From: an uncultured Treponema sp. | Lineage (GTDB): Bacteria > Spirochaetota > Spirochaetia > Treponematales > Treponemataceae | NCBI GenBank assembly: GCA_937902125.1 | Contig: CALDIB010000044.1 | Span: 1-15,580 of the forward strand | Reading direction: 5' to 3' | DNA: 15,580 nt | Part shown: positions 1-7,662 of the stretch, piece by piece | Numbering within the stretch: the first letter of the stretch is position 1 | Layout of the letters: the number at the start of each line of letters is the position of its first letter | The notes under the pieces: generated by a model | The model's database searches: none | The model's input: the letters and a program-made list of their open reading frames with translations, nothing else | Told to the model about the DNA's origin: nothing | Position numbers and translations under genes: made by a program

Positions 1-1
1 T

Positions 2-1687
2 GATGAGCTTCGTGCGGCGGCGCTTGAGACGAGGGAAAATGTTGCCTTAGAGGAAAGGCAGAAGGCATGTGCCGAAGCTTTATATAGTGCAATGACAGGC
101 TTTGAAGAGACTGTGAATGTGTCTTCCTATGCACTTACAAAGGAAGAATTCAAAAACACTATATCCGACCTGGTAAACAGTAATCCGGAGCTCTTTTATA
201 TTGGACAAACCTATGGAGTGACAACGATTGATCTTAATGATGATTCAAATTCCAAAATTGTAAAAATGTGCATGGGCTTTTATGAGTGTCAGTCGCCTGT
301 CAGGGAAACAAGAAATGTGAACGGTGAGCAAAAAGAGGTTACTGTAGGATATACTGAGATTGACACAGAGCTTATAAATGAACAAAAAAAGCTTCTTGAC
401 AGCAGGAAAAATGAAATACTTAACGAGACCTTGGCGGAAGAAATGTCAGATGCCTGTAAGGTGCTGCTTATCCATGATTATCTTGCGCTTAATATAAAAT
501 ATGATTATTCCGCATATTTGGAAAATAAGAAAAATAATACATCCAAATATGCTGAGTCGGATTATGATATATATGGTGCTCTTATAAACGGTCAGGCAGT
601 ATGTCAGGGCTATACGCTTGCATTTAAGTATCTGTTAGAGGCAGCAGGCGTTTCAAATGTGGGATTTGCATGTACTTCGGATCATATATGGAATACAATA
701 TTGATAGATGGCGAGGGATATAATGTTGATTGTACATGGGATGATCCGAGCTGGGATACATTAGGAAATGTTAAGCACAAATATCTTTTGAAGGGTAAGG
801 AAGATTTTACCGGACATAGTATTGCAACAAAGACTGATTTTGAATGTAACGGCGATAAATTTGCTGATTATTTTTGGAATGATATCAACAGTGGTATTTT
901 TTATCACAAAGGAAAATTATATTATATGAATACCGATGGTAAGCTGTGCATCCGTGACGGAATTGAAAACGATGCTGATGTGAAGGTTACGGATCTGTCT
1001 TTGGAAATGAATGATGATTGGAATTATATAAATGCGGTCAAGCTTGCACTTGTTGACAAATATGCCGTGTATCATGATGAGAAGAACCTCTATGCATATG
1101 ATTACAAGGATGGCAGAACGGAGGTTTTGTATTCTCCTGAAACTGAGGAGGAGGAACTGATATATGGGTTGGCAGCCAATAACAATGTATTATCATATGC
1201 CACAAGAAATGCTGTTCAGGTGGCGGAAAATGGTATTACAGAGCAGACTATCTACGCTTATCAACTGCCGGAGGATCCTTTCAATATTCCAATCGAAAGT
1301 GTTTCTATAGCAGGAGAGGATACGCTCTATATTCGTATGGTTAACGGAAGATTTGTATATGATAAGGCTTCATATAAAGCTGTGATAAGTCCTACGGATG
1401 CAACTAATCAGAAAATAATGTCATGGGTCAGCAGTGATACAAAGATATTAACAATAGATCTCAACGGAGCTGCAAAAGCCGTAGCACCGGGTGAGGTTAT
1501 TATTACAGTTACGACAAAGGAGGGACCTAAGGCTGTTAAAACCGTAAGAGTAGCATATGAAGGAGATATTGTATCAGATGACGGAACGGTTCTTCATTAT
1601 GTTGATGGAAATCTGCTTGCAGATCAATTCTTTACTGAGAATGGTAAGCAATATTATCTGGGTTCTGACGGAAAAACTGTAAAGGGA
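2..1687 (+). CDS. Partial secreted/cell-wall transglutaminase-like protein with Ig-like and cell-wall-binding repeat
   Basis: The frame is open to the left edge, so the true start lies outside the window; the ATG at 92 is internal. A transglutaminase-like core is visible: an IHDYLALNIKYDY helix (about 470-510), catalytic Cys in AVCQGYT (codon 602-604), His in DHIWN (codon 683-685) and Asp in VDCTWDDP (codon 728-730). A tyrosine-rich region typical of DUF5050-like beta repeats follows (about 850-1,270), then a bacterial Ig-like (Big_2) domain (about 1,300-1,560), then the start of a choline-binding-type repeat (QYYLGSDGKTVKG, ending near 1,687). The family is common on Clostridia cell surfaces, where it may crosslink or cleave proteins; the substrate is unknown. 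The next expected residue of the repeat is Trp, but the sequence instead enters reverse-strand infB, so the gene is cut at both ends. Base composition is clearly AT-richer than in the downstream genes. Confidence 0.8.
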
Positions 1688-1692
1688 TTACT
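1683..1692. other. Putative chimeric junction, left
   Basis: Left of here the plus strand encodes a Clostridia-type surface protein; right of here the minus strand encodes spirochaete-type infB. The plus frame continues to 1,972, but its residues become an Ala/Ser/Arg-rich antisense reading of infB. The infB frame likewise runs on to 1,654 into foreign sequence. Composition changes sharply at the same place. The precise base is uncertain by a few nucleotides. Confidence 0.75.
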
Positions 1693-4359
1693 GCTTTTGT
1701 GCGTCATTCTTGCGGCGGCCTTTTCCGCGGCGGCGGCGGCCTTGGCTTCAGCCTCGCTTCGCTGCTCGGCGGCGGCGGCCTCGTTCTTTGACTTGTCGTC
1801 AATCAAAGCGTCGCCCAACTTTCTCGCGACCTCGATGTATTCAAAGCATTCGATTTGGTCGCCGACGCGGATGTCCTGCCAGTTTTCCAAACCTACGCCG
1901 CATTCAAATCCCTTGGCCACTTCCTTGGCGTCGTCCTTGAATCTTTTGAGAGAAGAAACTTTTCCGGTGTAAAGGACAATGCCTTCGCGTACAAGGCGAA
2001 CGCCGCAATTTCTCTTTATCACGCCGTCCGAAACATAGCAGCCGGCGATTGTTCCAATTTTGGGAACCTTGAAAGTGTTTTGAATTTCCACGGTTCCGAT
2101 AACTTGTTCCTTTGTGTCGGGGCTGAGCATTCCTTCCATGGCCGCGGTGATTTCGTTGACGCATTCATAGATGATGGAATACTTGCGAATCTCGACTTTT
2201 TCTTGGTCGGCCAAAAGCTTTGCCTTTGGCGTGGGCCGGACGTTGAAGCCTACGATAATCGCGTTGGAGTCCGCCGCCGCCAAAATGACGTCGCTTTCGT
2301 TGATGGCGCCGGCCGACGAATGGATTACCACAAGGCGAATGTCTTTTGTGGAAAGTTTTTCCAAAGCCAATTTAAGGGCCTCGGCGCTTCCCTGCAAGTC
2401 GGCCTTGATGACCACCTTAAGCTCTTTGACTTCATGCGCGTCGATGGTTTGGTAAAGGTTGTCAAGGGTGACTTTCTTGACGGCCTTGGCGTCCTCAAAG
2501 CGCTTAAGCTCCACGCGCTTGGTGGAAATGGCGCGGGCCTCTTTTTCGCTTTCCGTAACTTGGAAGGGGTCGCCGGCGTTGGGCATGTCCTCGATTCCGA
2601 TAACTTCCACAGGCTGGCTGGGAGTGGCCTCTTGTATTCTCTTGCCCCTGTCGTTGAACATGGCGCGGACGCGGCCGGAATAAATGCCTGCCACAAAGGG
2701 GTCGCCCTGATGCAGGGTTCCCCGCTCGACTACGATTGTAGAGACAACGCCGCGGCCTTGGTCGATTCTGGACTCAAGGACTTTTCCTTCGGCGCGGCAA
2801 TCCCAAACGGTCTTAAGCTCAAGCATTTCGGCTTGAAGCAAAATGGCGTCAAGAAGGTCGTCTATGCCCTCGCCCTTTAAGGCGCTTATGTTGACATACT
2901 GAGTGTCTCCGCCCCAATCTTCCGGGGTAAGGCCAAGTTCCGTCAACTGAGTGCGGACGCGGTCGGGATTGGCGTCGGGCTTGTCTATTTTGTTCACCGC
3001 CACGATAATGGGAACCTTGGCGTCCTTGGCGTGGTTGATGGCTTCCAATGTCTGGGGCATAACGCCGTCGTCGGCGGCCACAACCAAAACTACAATGTCG
3101 GTGATTTGCGCGCCTCGGGCTCGCATCATCGTAAAGACTTCGTGGCCGGGAGTGTCCAAGAAGGTAATCCTTCCCTTGGGAGTCTTGACGCTGTAGGCGC
3201 CGATGCTCTGGGTGATTCCGCCCGCCTCGCCTTCGGCCACATGGCTGTGTCGAATGGCGTCAAGGGTCTTGGTCTTTCCGTGGTCAACATGGCCCATGAC
3301 GGTGACAATCGGGGGCCTGGGCTCCTGCTTGTCGTCGTTTGTGGTGTCACGCTCGATGACGGTTTCGTCGTAAAGGCTAACCAAGTGGACTTCGCAATTG
3401 TATTCCGCGGCCAAGAGGGTGGCAGTGTCGCTGTCAATTGACTGGGTGATGGTGACCATCTGGCCCATGGACATAAGTTTGGCGATGATTTCGCTGGCCT
3501 TAAGATTCATCTTGCGGGCCAAGTCGCTTACGGAAACTGTTTCCATAATGTCAATGGACTTGGGAACGTCGCTAACCTGGGCCTCAACTTTCTTCTGGCT
3601 TTCATAGAACTTATCCTCGTCAAAAGCCTCTTCCTTGTCCTTGCGGCTGTAAACTTGCTTCTTTCCCTTAAAGTTTTTCTTGGGAGCGCTCTGGCTGGGC
3701 TTTCCGCCAGTCATTGCGCCGGGAGCGAAAGAGCCTTGGCCGCCGAATCCTCCGCCCGGCCGGGCGTTGAATCCGCCCTGTCCGTTTCTATTAAAGCCGC
3801 CCTGTCCGCCGCGGTTAAAAGAACCTTGGCCGTTTCTGTTAAAACCGCCGCCTTGTCCGCCGCGGCCATCCCGCTCGCGGTTTTGATATCCAGCTCTGGC
3901 TTGGGCTCCAGTAAAGCCGCCGGAACGGTTTTGTCCGTTTCCGTAGCCGCCGCGGCCGCCGTTATTGTTTCTGTTCCATTGACCTTTTGGGTGGTCGCTT
4001 AAATTTCCGGCCTTGACGTTAGGACGCGCCGAATTGAGCGAAAAAGAGGCGGCAGGTCTTTTTGCCGGAGCGGCGGCGCCTTGGGGCCTTGGAGCGTCAA
4101 AAGTTTTAGACGACGCCGGAGTTGTCTTGGAAGGAACCGGCGCTTTTTTTTCTTCCGAAGCGGGCGCAGAACTTTTGGGCGCGGCAGAAGTTTGAGCCGC
4201 GTTGCTTGCGGACGGAGAGGCCGGGCGCTTTTTTACCAAAATAACCTTTTTCTTTTTTTCAACGGGAGCGCTTTCGCTTGCGGCGCCTCCAGCAGGTTTT
4301 GGGGCCGCAGCCTTTTTGTGCAAAACAACTCCGCTTTTCTTTTCTGTTTCTTCTGCCAT
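1688..4359 (-). CDS. infB: Translation initiation factor IF-2
   Basis: IF2 is the GTPase that places initiator fMet-tRNA on the 30S subunit and drives subunit joining. Residues 1-110 are Lys/Ala/Pro-rich; 129-213 form a Gly/Asn/Arg/Gln-rich low-complexity stretch with GGFNRNGQG-like repeats; 270-330 hold an IF2-N domain. The G domain follows: G1 GHVDHGKT (356-363), G3 DTPGHE (402-407), G4 NKID (456-459) and G5 SALKGEG, then domain II, the IF2 core and the C-terminal tRNA-binding domain ending near EYIEVARKL. A Lys/Ala/Glu tail comes last. ATG at 4,359 lies 6 bp after the nusA stop, with an AGGA Shine-Dalgarno inside the end of nusA. The open frame runs to 1,654, but the last residues come from the foreign left segment. 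A one-base shift near 1,711 would end the protein KNDAQKQ-stop at 1,688, which fits the tail composition better. The functional core is complete either way. Confidence 0.93.
3721..3975 (-). repeat. Imperfect tandem repeats coding the Gly/Asn/Arg-rich region of IF2
   Basis: Within infB, short degenerate units coding GGFNRNGQG / GSFNRGGQG / GGYGNGQN are repeated across residues about 129-213. The DNA shows matching tandem units rich in CCGCC and TTGTCC on the plus strand, best seen at 3,760-3,870. The predicted segment is disordered, positively charged and RGG-like. It precedes the conserved IF2-N domain. Confidence 0.7.
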
Positions 4360-4365
4360 CAGCTA

Positions 4366-5829
4366 TTATTCCTCGTCCTCTTTAAATTCAAACTCTACTC
4401 CGCACTTGGGACAATGTGTCATGTCGAGAGTTATCTTGGCGCCGCATTCAGGGCACTGATATTCTTCGGCGCCCTCAGAAGAAGCCTGTTCGGGAGCGCC
4501 TTCTTCCACAAATTCAACATTTTGGTTTATAAGTTCGTTAATCTTTTCCAAATCTTCCTTGCTCACGCCCTCAACGTTGATTGACTCGTAATTGTCAACA
4601 AACTTTTGAACGTCTTCAATTCCGGCCTCTTTAAGAAGCGCGGCCACCCGCTGGTCAACTCCGGGCAATTCCACGATGGAAGCGATTTCGTCATAGTCGT
4701 CGTTGAAAAGGCTTTGGGCGTTCTGCCTTGTGGCAATCTCGCTAAGATCAAGCTCGGCGGCCTGCTCCTCTGTCTTAACGTCAATGTTCCAGTCGCAGAG
4801 GCGGTTGGCCAAGCGGACGTTCAAGCCCTGCTTTCCGATTGCCAAAGAGAATTGGCTTTCTTGAACGATTGCCAGAGCCTGCTTTTTGTCCTGGTCAAGA
4901 ATGATGACGCGGCTGACTTCGGCAGGACTGAGCGCGTTCTTGATGAAAACCGTCGGCTCGGGATCGTAGCGCAAGACATCGATTTTTTCGCCAAGCAATT
5001 CGTGGATAACGTTTTGAATGCGAACGCCTTTTAATCCGACGCAGGCTCCCACAGGATCCACGTCCTCCCGGGCGCTTGAAACGGCAATCTTTGTGCGGTA
5101 GCCGGCCTCGCGGACAATCTTGTTGATTTCAACGGTTCCGTCAAGAACCTCAGGAACCTCTGTCTCAAGTATGGAGCGAACCAATTCTGGAGCCGCTCTG
5201 GAAAGAATCAATTGAATGCCGTTGGCTGTTTTTGAAATGTCAACGACCAAGGCGCGGATTCGCTCGCCCTTTTCGTATTTTTCTCGGGGCGACTGGAATT
5301 TTACGGGAAGCACGCCCTCAACTTTTCCAAGGTCAACGTAAATGGTGCCGTTGCGTTCCCGCTGAAAATAACCGATGATGATTCCGCCAACCTTGTCCTT
5401 GTATTCGTTATAAAGATTGTCTTTGTAGCTTTCGTTCAAGCCTTGATGTCCCAACTGCTTGCCTGTGGAAACGGCGGAGCGGTCATAGCTTTTTGGATCT
5501 TCGGGAATGTCAAGCTCGTCGCCCACTTCGCAGTCGGGGCTAAGCTGGCGGGCCTCCTCCAATTCTATTTCTGTGACCGGATCGTAAACTCCATCCACAA
5601 CTTCCTTTCTTGAATAAAGGGTGACGTCGGTGGGAATGCCGGATTCGTCCTCGTCAAAAACCACGACGGCGTTCTCGTTGGTTCCGTGGGCGCGCTTGTA
5701 AGCCGCCTTGAGCATGACTTCCATTGTCTGCTTCACCGATTCAGGAGAAAGGTTTCTTTCTTCCATAAGTTCTCTAATCGCCTCAGCCATTGACGCTGAA
5801 TTGCTTTGAACTTTTTTCTTCCCTGCCAT
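4366..5829 (-). CDS. nusA: Transcription termination/antitermination factor NusA with C-terminal zinc ribbon
   Basis: NusA binds RNA polymerase and nascent RNA and modulates pausing, termination and antitermination. The 487 residues show an N-terminal polymerase-binding domain (about 10-125), an S1 domain (about 145-210, IIGYFQRERNGTIYVDLG), and two KH domains with GxxG loops (GLKG at 265-268; GKQG at 332-335, within SLAIGKQGLNVRLA). A helix-hairpin-helix-like unit follows (ELPGVDQRVAALLKEAGI, about 387-404). The tail ends with CPEC (C459, C462) and CPKC (C473, C476), a four-cysteine zinc ribbon not found in E. coli NusA, whose tail carries acidic repeats. It is the middle gene of rimP-nusA-infB. 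The start at 5,829 has an AGAGG Shine-Dalgarno 9 nt upstream and lies 22 bp after the rimP stop. Confidence 0.95.
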   Translation of the reverse strand: MAGKKKVQSNSASMAEAIRELMEERNLSPESVKQTMEVMLKAAYKRAHGTNENAVVVFDEDESGIPTDVTLYSRKEVVDGVYDPVTEIELEEARQLSPDCEVGDELDIPEDPKSYDRSAVSTGKQLGHQGLNESYKDNLYNEYKDKVGGIIIGYFQRERNGTIYVDLGKVEGVLPVKFQSPREKYEKGERIRALVVDISKTANGIQLILSRAAPELVRSILETEVPEVLDGTVEINKIVREAGYRTKIAVSSAREDVDPVGACVGLKGVRIQNVIHELLGEKIDVLRYDPEPTVFIKNALSPAEVSRVIILDQDKKQALAIVQESQFSLAIGKQGLNVRLANRLCDWNIDVKTEEQAAELDLSEIATRQNAQSLFNDDYDEIASIVELPGVDQRVAALLKEAGIEDVQKFVDNYESINVEGVSKEDLEKINELINQNVEFVEEGAPEQASSEGAEEYQCPECGAKITLDMTHCPKCGVEFEFKEDEE

Positions 5830-5851
5830 AAAAATCTACCTCTATGTTTTT

Positions 5852-6310
5852 TTATGAATGCAAAAACTTAGCTTTTGCGATTTCGTCGTATTTATATTTT
5901 TTCTCAACGCCGTCGCAGACAAGGGTCAAAGACTCGGAATCAGCGGCGGAAATTGTTCCCGACACCCAATCAGAAAGGCCCTTGTCCCAAACGCGAATTT
6001 CCGTTCCCGCAAAAAGAGCGAACTCCGCGGCGTTCTTGATGTTTCTGTCCGTTCCAGGGGAAGTCAATTCCATGTAAGTGTTGTCGGTTCCAAGAAGGGC
6101 CTCAAGCCGCGGCAACAGCGCGTGGTGAACCTTGGAGCAGTCCTCAACGCCAATAGTCTTGGCCGGATTCCGGCTTGCGATGACGGCGGTTATTTTTGTG
6201 GTTGTTTTTTGCGGAATAATTTTTAAGTCCACAAGAACATAACCCAAGGCGCGAACCAAGGGCTCGCAGTCGGCGTAATGAGGAATTGTCTTTAAGTCAA
6301 TATAGTCCAT
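5852..6310 (-). CDS. rimP: Ribosome maturation factor RimP
   Basis: RimP assists late 30S subunit assembly. The 152-residue length is typical. The N-terminal half carries the characteristic ALGYVLVDLKI strand and the MELTSPGTDRNIK motif (RimP family ELSSPGxDRPL). The C-terminal half is the SH3-like domain (GTEIRVWDKG to the end). It is first in the conserved rimP-nusA-infB order. No ideal Shine-Dalgarno precedes ATG 6,310: the nearest purine-rich run, AGG, is about 13 nt upstream and lies in the 3' arm of a leader hairpin. The sequence immediately upstream is a T-run, so translation could depend on that structure. The start fits the family alignment and no better start is seen. Confidence 0.93.
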   Translation of the reverse strand: MDYIDLKTIPHYADCEPLVRALGYVLVDLKIIPQKTTTKITAVIASRNPAKTIGVEDCSKVHHALLPRLEALLGTDNTYMELTSPGTDRNIKNAAEFALFAGTEIRVWDKGLSDWVSGTISAADSESLTLVCDGVEKKYKYDEIAKAKFLHS

Positions 6311-6315
6311 ATAAC

Positions 6316-6339
6316 AAAAAAGACCTGCTTTCGCAAGTC
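6316..6339 (-). terminator. Intrinsic-terminator-like hairpin in the rimP leader (possible attenuator)
   Basis: Read on the minus strand, GACTTGC, loop GAAA, GCAGGTC, then six T. This gives a 7-bp stem with one G-U pair, a GNRA tetraloop and a U-tract, the classic rho-independent layout. It lies downstream of the promoter at 6,372-6,400 and only 5 nt upstream of the rimP ATG, so all operon transcription from that promoter must pass it. Its function as an attenuator is inferred. It also covers the only nearby AGG. Confidence 0.65.
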
Positions 6340-6371
6340 CACTTTAAAAGGAAATTAAAATGTACGCTGAT

Positions 6372-6400
6372 AGAATAACGAAATATTAAAATTCTGTCAA
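6372..6400 (-). promoter_or_regulatory. Sigma70-type promoter for rimP-nusA-infB
   Basis: On the minus strand the -35 is TTGACA (6,395-6,400; perfect consensus). A 17-bp spacer leads to a -10 TATTCT (6,372-6,377; 4 of 6). Predicted transcription starts near 6,365, leaving a leader of about 55 nt before rimP that contains the hairpin at 6,316-6,339. Confidence 0.7.
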
Positions 6401-6438
6401 TAAGTTTTTTTATGAAATGCATAGAAAAAACGTTTTTA

Positions 6439-6569
6439 GGGAACTTCGAAAAACGCATCTTTGGTGATTTTCCGAAGTTCCCGACGAGTTTTAATTCCTG
6501 AAAATAGCAGGAATTAAAACATCGCATTTTCAAAGTTACCTCGAAAAACTGAAGTTTTTCGAGGTTCCC
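6439..6569. repeat. MITE-like three-hairpin repeat, copy A
   Basis: The ends are inverted repeats of about 16 bp (AGGGAACTTCGAAAAAC at left; the right end read in reverse is AGGGAACCTCGAAAAAC). Internal stems: H1 6,439-6,448 with 6,473-6,482 (10 bp perfect); H2 6,488-6,500 with 6,508-6,520 (13 bp perfect); H3 6,538-6,549 with 6,554-6,565 (12 bp perfect, loop TGAA). TTTA lies directly outside both ends (6,435-6,438 and 6,570-6,573), consistent with a 4-bp target duplication. It shares a 31-nt identical block (6,518-6,548) with copy B at 12,352-12,382. No transposase gene is inside. Confidence 0.8.
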
Positions 6570-6621
6570 TTTACAAAAAAAAATTTGGCGAATTCTTGCC
6601 ATTCCGCTAAAAAAAATCCCG

Positions 6622-6651
6622 TTAATGCAAAAAAAACATTTTGCCGATAAT
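6622..6651 (+). promoter_or_regulatory. Weak candidate promoter of the M23 peptidase gene
   Basis: A -10 GATAAT (6,646-6,651) lies 18 bp after a poor -35 TTAATG (6,622-6,627). It would give a leader of only about 14 nt, which just includes the Shine-Dalgarno GGAG at 6,661-6,664, 7 nt before ATG 6,672. The surroundings are A-rich, so chance matches are likely. Confidence 0.3.
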
Positions 6652-6671
6652 GCAATGGACGGAGTTTAAAA

Positions 6672-7655
6672 ATGAACGCAAGAAAAAAAATATCGGCCGC
6701 CGCGCTGGCGCTTTTTTTGGCTGGAGCGGCCTTCGCAAAAAACGCCCGCTTTGACGGAAGCCAATACAGCATAAGCTTGGACTACAACGAAAGCGTCCTT
6801 CCCGGCGACCCAGTTTTTGTCAGAATGCGCTTTGAAAACATCAAGGCAAGAAAAAAAGATTTTTCGCCGGCGGCAAAGGCCGAATTGAAAATCGAAGAAA
6901 AGACAATCGGAACAAGCGCCTTTTATTCCATCGGCGGAAAAAGAAGCCCCTACGAATTTTTGACAGGCCTTCCCATTTCAAGTTGGGCAAAGGCCGGCGA
7001 CTACACAATCGCGGTGACATACAGCCCCGGCGACGGCGGAGAAAAAGCCTTCTCCCTTCCCCTTCAAGTCAAAGAAAAAGAATTTGAAAGCGGCGTCATA
7101 ACCCTGACCCAAAAAATGTCGAACATATCAAAGAACACAAGCCCTGAAAAAGTGGCCCAGTCAAAGAAGTTGAACGACATAATCAATTCAATAAATCCAG
7201 ATGGAGTTTACGCGCTAAAGCGCTTCATTCTGCCGGTAAAGTCCACAAGGCGGACGACAGCCTACGCCGAGCGCGTCATTTACAAGTATCCAGGCGGAAA
7301 GGAAAGCACGACGACTCACGCGGGAATAGATTTTGGCGTTCCCACAGGAACGGAAATAATCGCGCCGGCCGCAGGAAAGGTCCTTTTGGCGGAAAACAGA
7401 ATATCAACCGGATGGACTATAATTGTGGAGCACCTTCCGGGCCTTTACAGCATGTATTACCACATGAGCCAGCTTAAAGTCAAAGAAGGCCAGCTTGTCC
7501 AGCAGGGAGACTTATTGGGTTTGAGCGGCGCCACGGGCTTTGCCACCGGCCCCCACTTGCATTGGGAAATAAGGCTCAATTCAGTCATAGTGAACCCTGA
7601 CTACTTCATCGAAAACGATTGGCATTTGGGAGAAACCCAGGGAGAAAAGCGCTAG
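6672..7655 (+). CDS. Secreted M23-family (LytM-like) metallopeptidase
   Basis: Probable periplasmic peptidoglycan endopeptidase, or regulator of one. The 327 residues begin with a Sec signal peptide (MNARKK, hydrophobic core, AFA|KN cleavage near 22-23). A beta-rich N-terminal region (about 25-135) resembles an Ig-like or adaptor domain, followed by a linker. The M23 domain covers about 185-315: zinc ligands H216 and D220 (HAGID) and H297 (HLHW), with catalytic-type H264 (YYHMS) and H295. All expected residues are present, so it should be active. GGAG lies 7 nt upstream of ATG 6,672. The gene diverges from rimP and its stop lies 7 bp from the end of convergent ligA. The exact cell-wall bond cut is not predictable. 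Confidence 0.88.
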   Translation: MNARKKISAAALALFLAGAAFAKNARFDGSQYSISLDYNESVLPGDPVFVRMRFENIKARKKDFSPAAKAELKIEEKTIGTSAFYSIGGKRSPYEFLTGLPISSWAKAGDYTIAVTYSPGDGGEKAFSLPLQVKEKEFESGVITLTQKMSNISKNTSPEKVAQSKKLNDIINSINPDGVYALKRFILPVKSTRRTTAYAERVIYKYPGGKESTTTHAGIDFGVPTGTEIIAPAAGKVLLAENRISTGWTIIVEHLPGLYSMYYHMSQLKVKEGQLVQQGDLLGLSGATGFATGPHLHWEIRLNSVIVNPDYFIENDWHLGETQGEKR

Positions 7656-7662
7656 CCGCCCC

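Larger units (their letters stand above)
6311..6671. other. Divergent intergenic region between rimP and the M23 peptidase gene
   Basis: This 361-bp AT-rich region holds, from left to right, the leader hairpin and promoter of rimP, then the first copy of the three-hairpin repeat (6,439-6,569), then an A-rich stretch with a weak candidate promoter and the Shine-Dalgarno of the M23 gene. I see no credible protein gene in it. A minus-strand frame of about 100 codons crosses it but has no support. Confidence 0.75.

Noticed and set aside
1690..1972. Continuation of the left-hand plus-strand frame to 1,972 as part of the transglutaminase-like protein
   Set aside because: After about 1,687 the residues are an Ala/Ser/Leu/Arg-rich antisense translation of infB; the cell-wall-binding repeat stops abruptly.
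1855..2880. Plus-strand frame of 341 codons
   Set aside because: Entirely antisense to well-conserved infB, no recognisable motifs; long shadow frames are common opposite GC-rich third positions.
3750..3900. Possible CRISPR-like or non-coding tandem array
   Set aside because: Units are short, imperfect, in frame and code the Gly-rich region of IF2; there are no spacers.
6297..6602. Minus-strand frame of 101 codons over the rimP upstream region
   Set aside because: It is a translation of the repeat copy A and the promoter region, and no ribosome-binding site or known family is seen.
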